The notes beneath the pieces were generated by a model that did not search any database, was not told where the DNA came from, and saw nothing but the letters and a program-made list of their open reading frames with translations. From the NCBI RefSeq assembly GCF_001029445.1, contig NZ_LDOT01000013.1, forward strand, positions 62,001-126,000: a stretch of 64,000 nucleotides of DNA, written 5' to 3'. Positions within the stretch are counted from its first letter, which is position 1, and the number at the start of each line of letters is the position of its first letter. The translations under genes were made by a program, and so were the position numbers. The DNA is from Photobacterium aquae (GTDB lineage: Bacteria > Pseudomonadota > Gammaproteobacteria > Enterobacterales > Vibrionaceae). Shown one piece after another: positions 62,009-64,000 of this stretch.

Positions 62009-63625
62009 CTAATCAACGAATGCGTAACGGTTCTTACCACTTTTCTTCGCTTGATACATCGCGGTATCGGCTCGGTGCATCAAGGCTTCAAGCGAATCCC
62101 CTGCTCCCTGATATAAACTGCCTCCAACGCTGGCATTCACTTGTATGAAATGCTGCGGCAAGACTTCGACAGGGCAACTTAACAATTGCAATAATGAGTC
62201 TGCATAACGCTGTGGGTTTTTCACATGCTGGGTATGAGACAGCAGAATCGCGAACTCGTCCCCCCCTAAACGGGCTAATAGCGCCTTATGGCCAAATACC
62301 TCTCGCATCACCGATGCGACATGCTCCAATGTCTTATCTCCTGCAGCATGGCCATAATGATCATTGATATATTTGAAGTCATCCAAATCTATATAGATCA
62401 GGCAAGCACCTTCATTGTTCTTTGCCTTTAACTTCAGTATTTTTGTTGCCGTTTGCTGAAAAGCATCTCGGTTAACGAGTCTTGTCAAACAATCGTGTCT
62501 AGCCAAAAAATTTATCCGCCGATTGTCGATGTACACTCGTAACTGATATTTGGCAATCAGATAAGAAAGCACCAAACTCAACAGCACCCCAACAACCATC
62601 AGCAGACGGCGGTGTGTCACCAGATTGGATAAATCAGCCTGATTATCAAAAGGAACAAAAGAGACCAACTTCCACGCTGTCGATGCATTGTCGGCTATAT
62701 GGTATTCCTGAAAACAGTAAGGGTTGAAACGTCCATCGGGCCCCACAGAGACAATCGTCACAATTCCCAGTTCTGTCTCAAACTGCCCTTTATTGGTTTC
62801 ACGTAAGTGAGTGGCAAAATCAGGAAACTGACTATATATAGTGGCTTTATCTTGATCTTTAAACATAAAGGAAAACTCAAGATCTGGCCGTTGGTTATTG
62901 AACAAAAAATCCCCGTCTTTGTTCACCAACATATAATTGGTTTGGTTATCCAAATTAAAGCGTTTGAGGCCATTCATTAAATACCGGGCAAGATAATTGA
63001 TGATCAACACGCCTTGTTTTTTACCATGATCGTCAAAAACCGGTATCGCAAGCCGGATCATCGGCTTATAGGGTACTTCAATTTGATTATGCTCTACATT
63101 CAAATCCAATGGCGAAATATAGATACCATGACACTTTAACTTAACAGCTTCTTGAAAATAATAACGGTGCGCTTTGTTCTGCAGTTGATCCTCTGAGACC
63201 GCACGAGCATGGCCATTGTTGAAATTGACCCGTACAATCTCATTACCCCGTATATCGAGGTATCTGATCTGATCGTAAATTTCTTTACGCTGACTAACGA
63301 TTTCCAATGCAGAAGCAAACGCATTAAGTGCTGCTTTTCTCGCATCAGCATCTTTCAAATCAACAATCTGATAGATTTTGAACTGAGAAAGGAGATCAGC
63401 CAACAAGGCCGTTTCTTTAGCCACGTAGAGCATCTCCCACTCTATGTACTCTTTTTTTCCTTCCAGCAAAGCCTGTTGCTGCACTTTGATATTGCTCTTG
63501 GTCATCGCCATTTCAGAGCACGTATCGTAATAAAATAGGGAGAAAAAAACCGAGAATAGAATGATGAAGGCAACAAAGTATCTTATGAGAAAATACTTTA
63601 ATTCTGGAAAGGCTAGCTTTTTCAT
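62009..63625 (-). CDS. Membrane diguanylate cyclase with periplasmic dCache-like sensor
   Basis: A 538-residue protein. TM1 is about 12-32; the periplasmic sensor (about 35-335) has the length and pattern of a dCache domain (YLDIRGNEIVRVNFNNG, GVLIINYLARYLM); TM2 is about 345-365. The GGDEF domain (about 375-538) has LARLGGDEFAILL, an intact catalytic motif, with DLDDFKYINDHYGHAAGD before it. It should make c-di-GMP in response to a small external ligand. No RxxD inhibitory site is clear. Together with LapD and the two-receiver cyclase it makes three c-di-GMP proteins in the window. Confidence 0.9.
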   Translation of the reverse strand: MKKLAFPELKYFLIRYFVAFIILFSVFFSLFYYDTCSEMAMTKSNIKVQQQALLEGKKEYIEWEMLYVAKETALLADLLSQFKIYQIVDLKDADARKAALNAFASALEIVSQRKEIYDQIRYLDIRGNEIVRVNFNNGHARAVSEDQLQNKAHRYYFQEAVKLKCHGIYISPLDLNVEHNQIEVPYKPMIRLAIPVFDDHGKKQGVLIINYLARYLMNGLKRFNLDNQTNYMLVNKDGDFLFNNQRPDLEFSFMFKDQDKATIYSQFPDFATHLRETNKGQFETELGIVTIVSVGPDGRFNPYCFQEYHIADNASTAWKLVSFVPFDNQADLSNLVTHRRLLMVVGVLLSLVLSYLIAKYQLRVYIDNRRINFLARHDCLTRLVNRDAFQQTATKILKLKAKNNEGACLIYIDLDDFKYINDHYGHAAGDKTLEHVASVMREVFGHKALLARLGGDEFAILLSHTQHVKNPQRYADSLLQLLSCPVEVLPQHFIQVNASVGGSLYQGAGDSLEALMHRADTAMYQAKKSGKNRYAFVD

Positions 63626-63702
63626 TGAATGCGCCAGACTGATAACAATATCGACAAGCTAGCGATTATAGTGATACATGTCTCATAATGATAGAGAGAT
63701 AT

Positions 63703-63733
63703 AAAAAAGCCAGCCCATCTCAGGCTGGCTTTC
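63703..63733 (-). terminator. Terminator after the right-edge gene
   Basis: AGCCAGCC pairs with GGCTGGCT around a 7-nt loop; on the minus strand TTTTTT follows, ending the transcript of the partial gene at 63769-64000. Confidence 0.85.
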
Positions 63734-63768
63734 ACTACCAAATATACTATCGCTACAGCGTACTTGGC

Positions 63769-64000
63769 CTATCGGCGGTTAAAACGACGTTTCGACGCTC
63801 TTTCCTTATGTGCGGATGCCGCTTTTGCCTGTGATTGCAAAATAGACTCGACGGTTAATTCCATCGGCTCTCTAGGCTTCAAACCGTGTGGAAACGTACG
63901 CGATCTAGGCGGCATGCTGTATTCAACATCCGATGATTTCGGCATACGCTTGAAGCGGTACAAATAGAAGTTCTCTACTCGCTCTCTCGCCCACTCTGTC
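63769..64000 (-). CDS. 3' end of an unrecognised gene (partial)
   Basis: The minus-strand frame is open to the right edge; the TTG at 63963 is not the true start, since coding-like sequence (TEWARERVENFYLYRFKRMP) continues beyond it. About 76 C-terminal residues are visible. They are basic and end KERASKRRFNRR, suggesting nucleic-acid or ribosome contact. No family could be assigned. It is followed by a terminator, which supports a real gene. Confidence 0.65.
   Translation of the reverse strand, partial: TEWARERVENFYLYRFKRMPKSSDVEYSMPPRSRTFPHGLKPREPMELTVESILQSQAKAASAHKERASKRRFNRR

Overview
The window looks like chromosomal DNA of a marine gammaproteobacterium of the Vibrionaceae (Photobacterium, Vibrio or Grimontia-like). 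This is inferred from gene content: a Lap-type adhesin secretion and control operon, a Gram-negative sortase with its VIT/VWA target, a GH19 chitinase, a chromosomal Qnr-type pentapeptide protein, several c-di-GMP proteins, and many proteins that read closest to Vibrionaceae or enterobacterial families. Genes are dense on both strands. No insertion sequence, prophage, CRISPR array, rRNA or replication origin is visible; one tRNA is present.

Layout. 1-6320: end of a large-adhesin locus on the + strand, with a TolC-like outer-membrane protein (cut by the left edge), an OmpA-like lipoprotein, LapG protease, LapD c-di-GMP receptor and LapB ABC ATPase. 6611-15260: a fructose-family PTS resembling E. 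coli Frw, split into two blocks (IIC, IIB and a YijO-like AraC regulator; then IIB and HPr-EI-IIA). Between the blocks lie DUF3297, an isochorismatase-like hydrolase, a GlxA-type regulator, a lipoprotein and a peroxiredoxin-like protein. 15514-16921: FetAB-type ABC pair. 17230-21192: giant AsmA protein. 21278-29194: LysE exporter, two-receiver diguanylate cyclase, ABC half-transporter, YdgJ-like oxidoreductase, a small NifW-like protein, a DUF2975/XRE pair and a large unknown membrane protein. 29418-37183: an ACP/acyl-ligase/acyltransferase fusion, a lipoprotein, a zinc ribbon, Qnr, a dicarboxylate symporter and NDH-2. 37564-47603: chitinase, sortase system, LysR regulator, DCC protein and RlhA (U32 family).

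47759-55457 is the most unusual part. A SigZ-like ECF sigma factor with a cysteine-rich tail is followed by a complete glutathione module: glutamate-cysteine ligase, an MdlA/MdlB-like heterodimeric ABC exporter with overlapping genes, and a glutathione synthetase of the eukaryotic rather than the bacterial GshB type. The same promoter-like motif, TTGCRTCTTTTT-N11-CGTCT, stands before both sigZ and gshA with identical spacing. This suggests an autoregulated sigma factor that switches on thiol synthesis and export.

55507-64000: a chemoreceptor, a probably iron-regulated MFS exporter with a one-base frameshift and an upstream Fur-like box, tRNA-Ser(TGA), Dps, a YebC/YeeN-family protein, a small unknown protein, a dCache-like diguanylate cyclase, and the 3' end of an unrecognised gene cut by the right edge. 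Functions were assigned by reading motifs and recalled family sequences; no database search was run.
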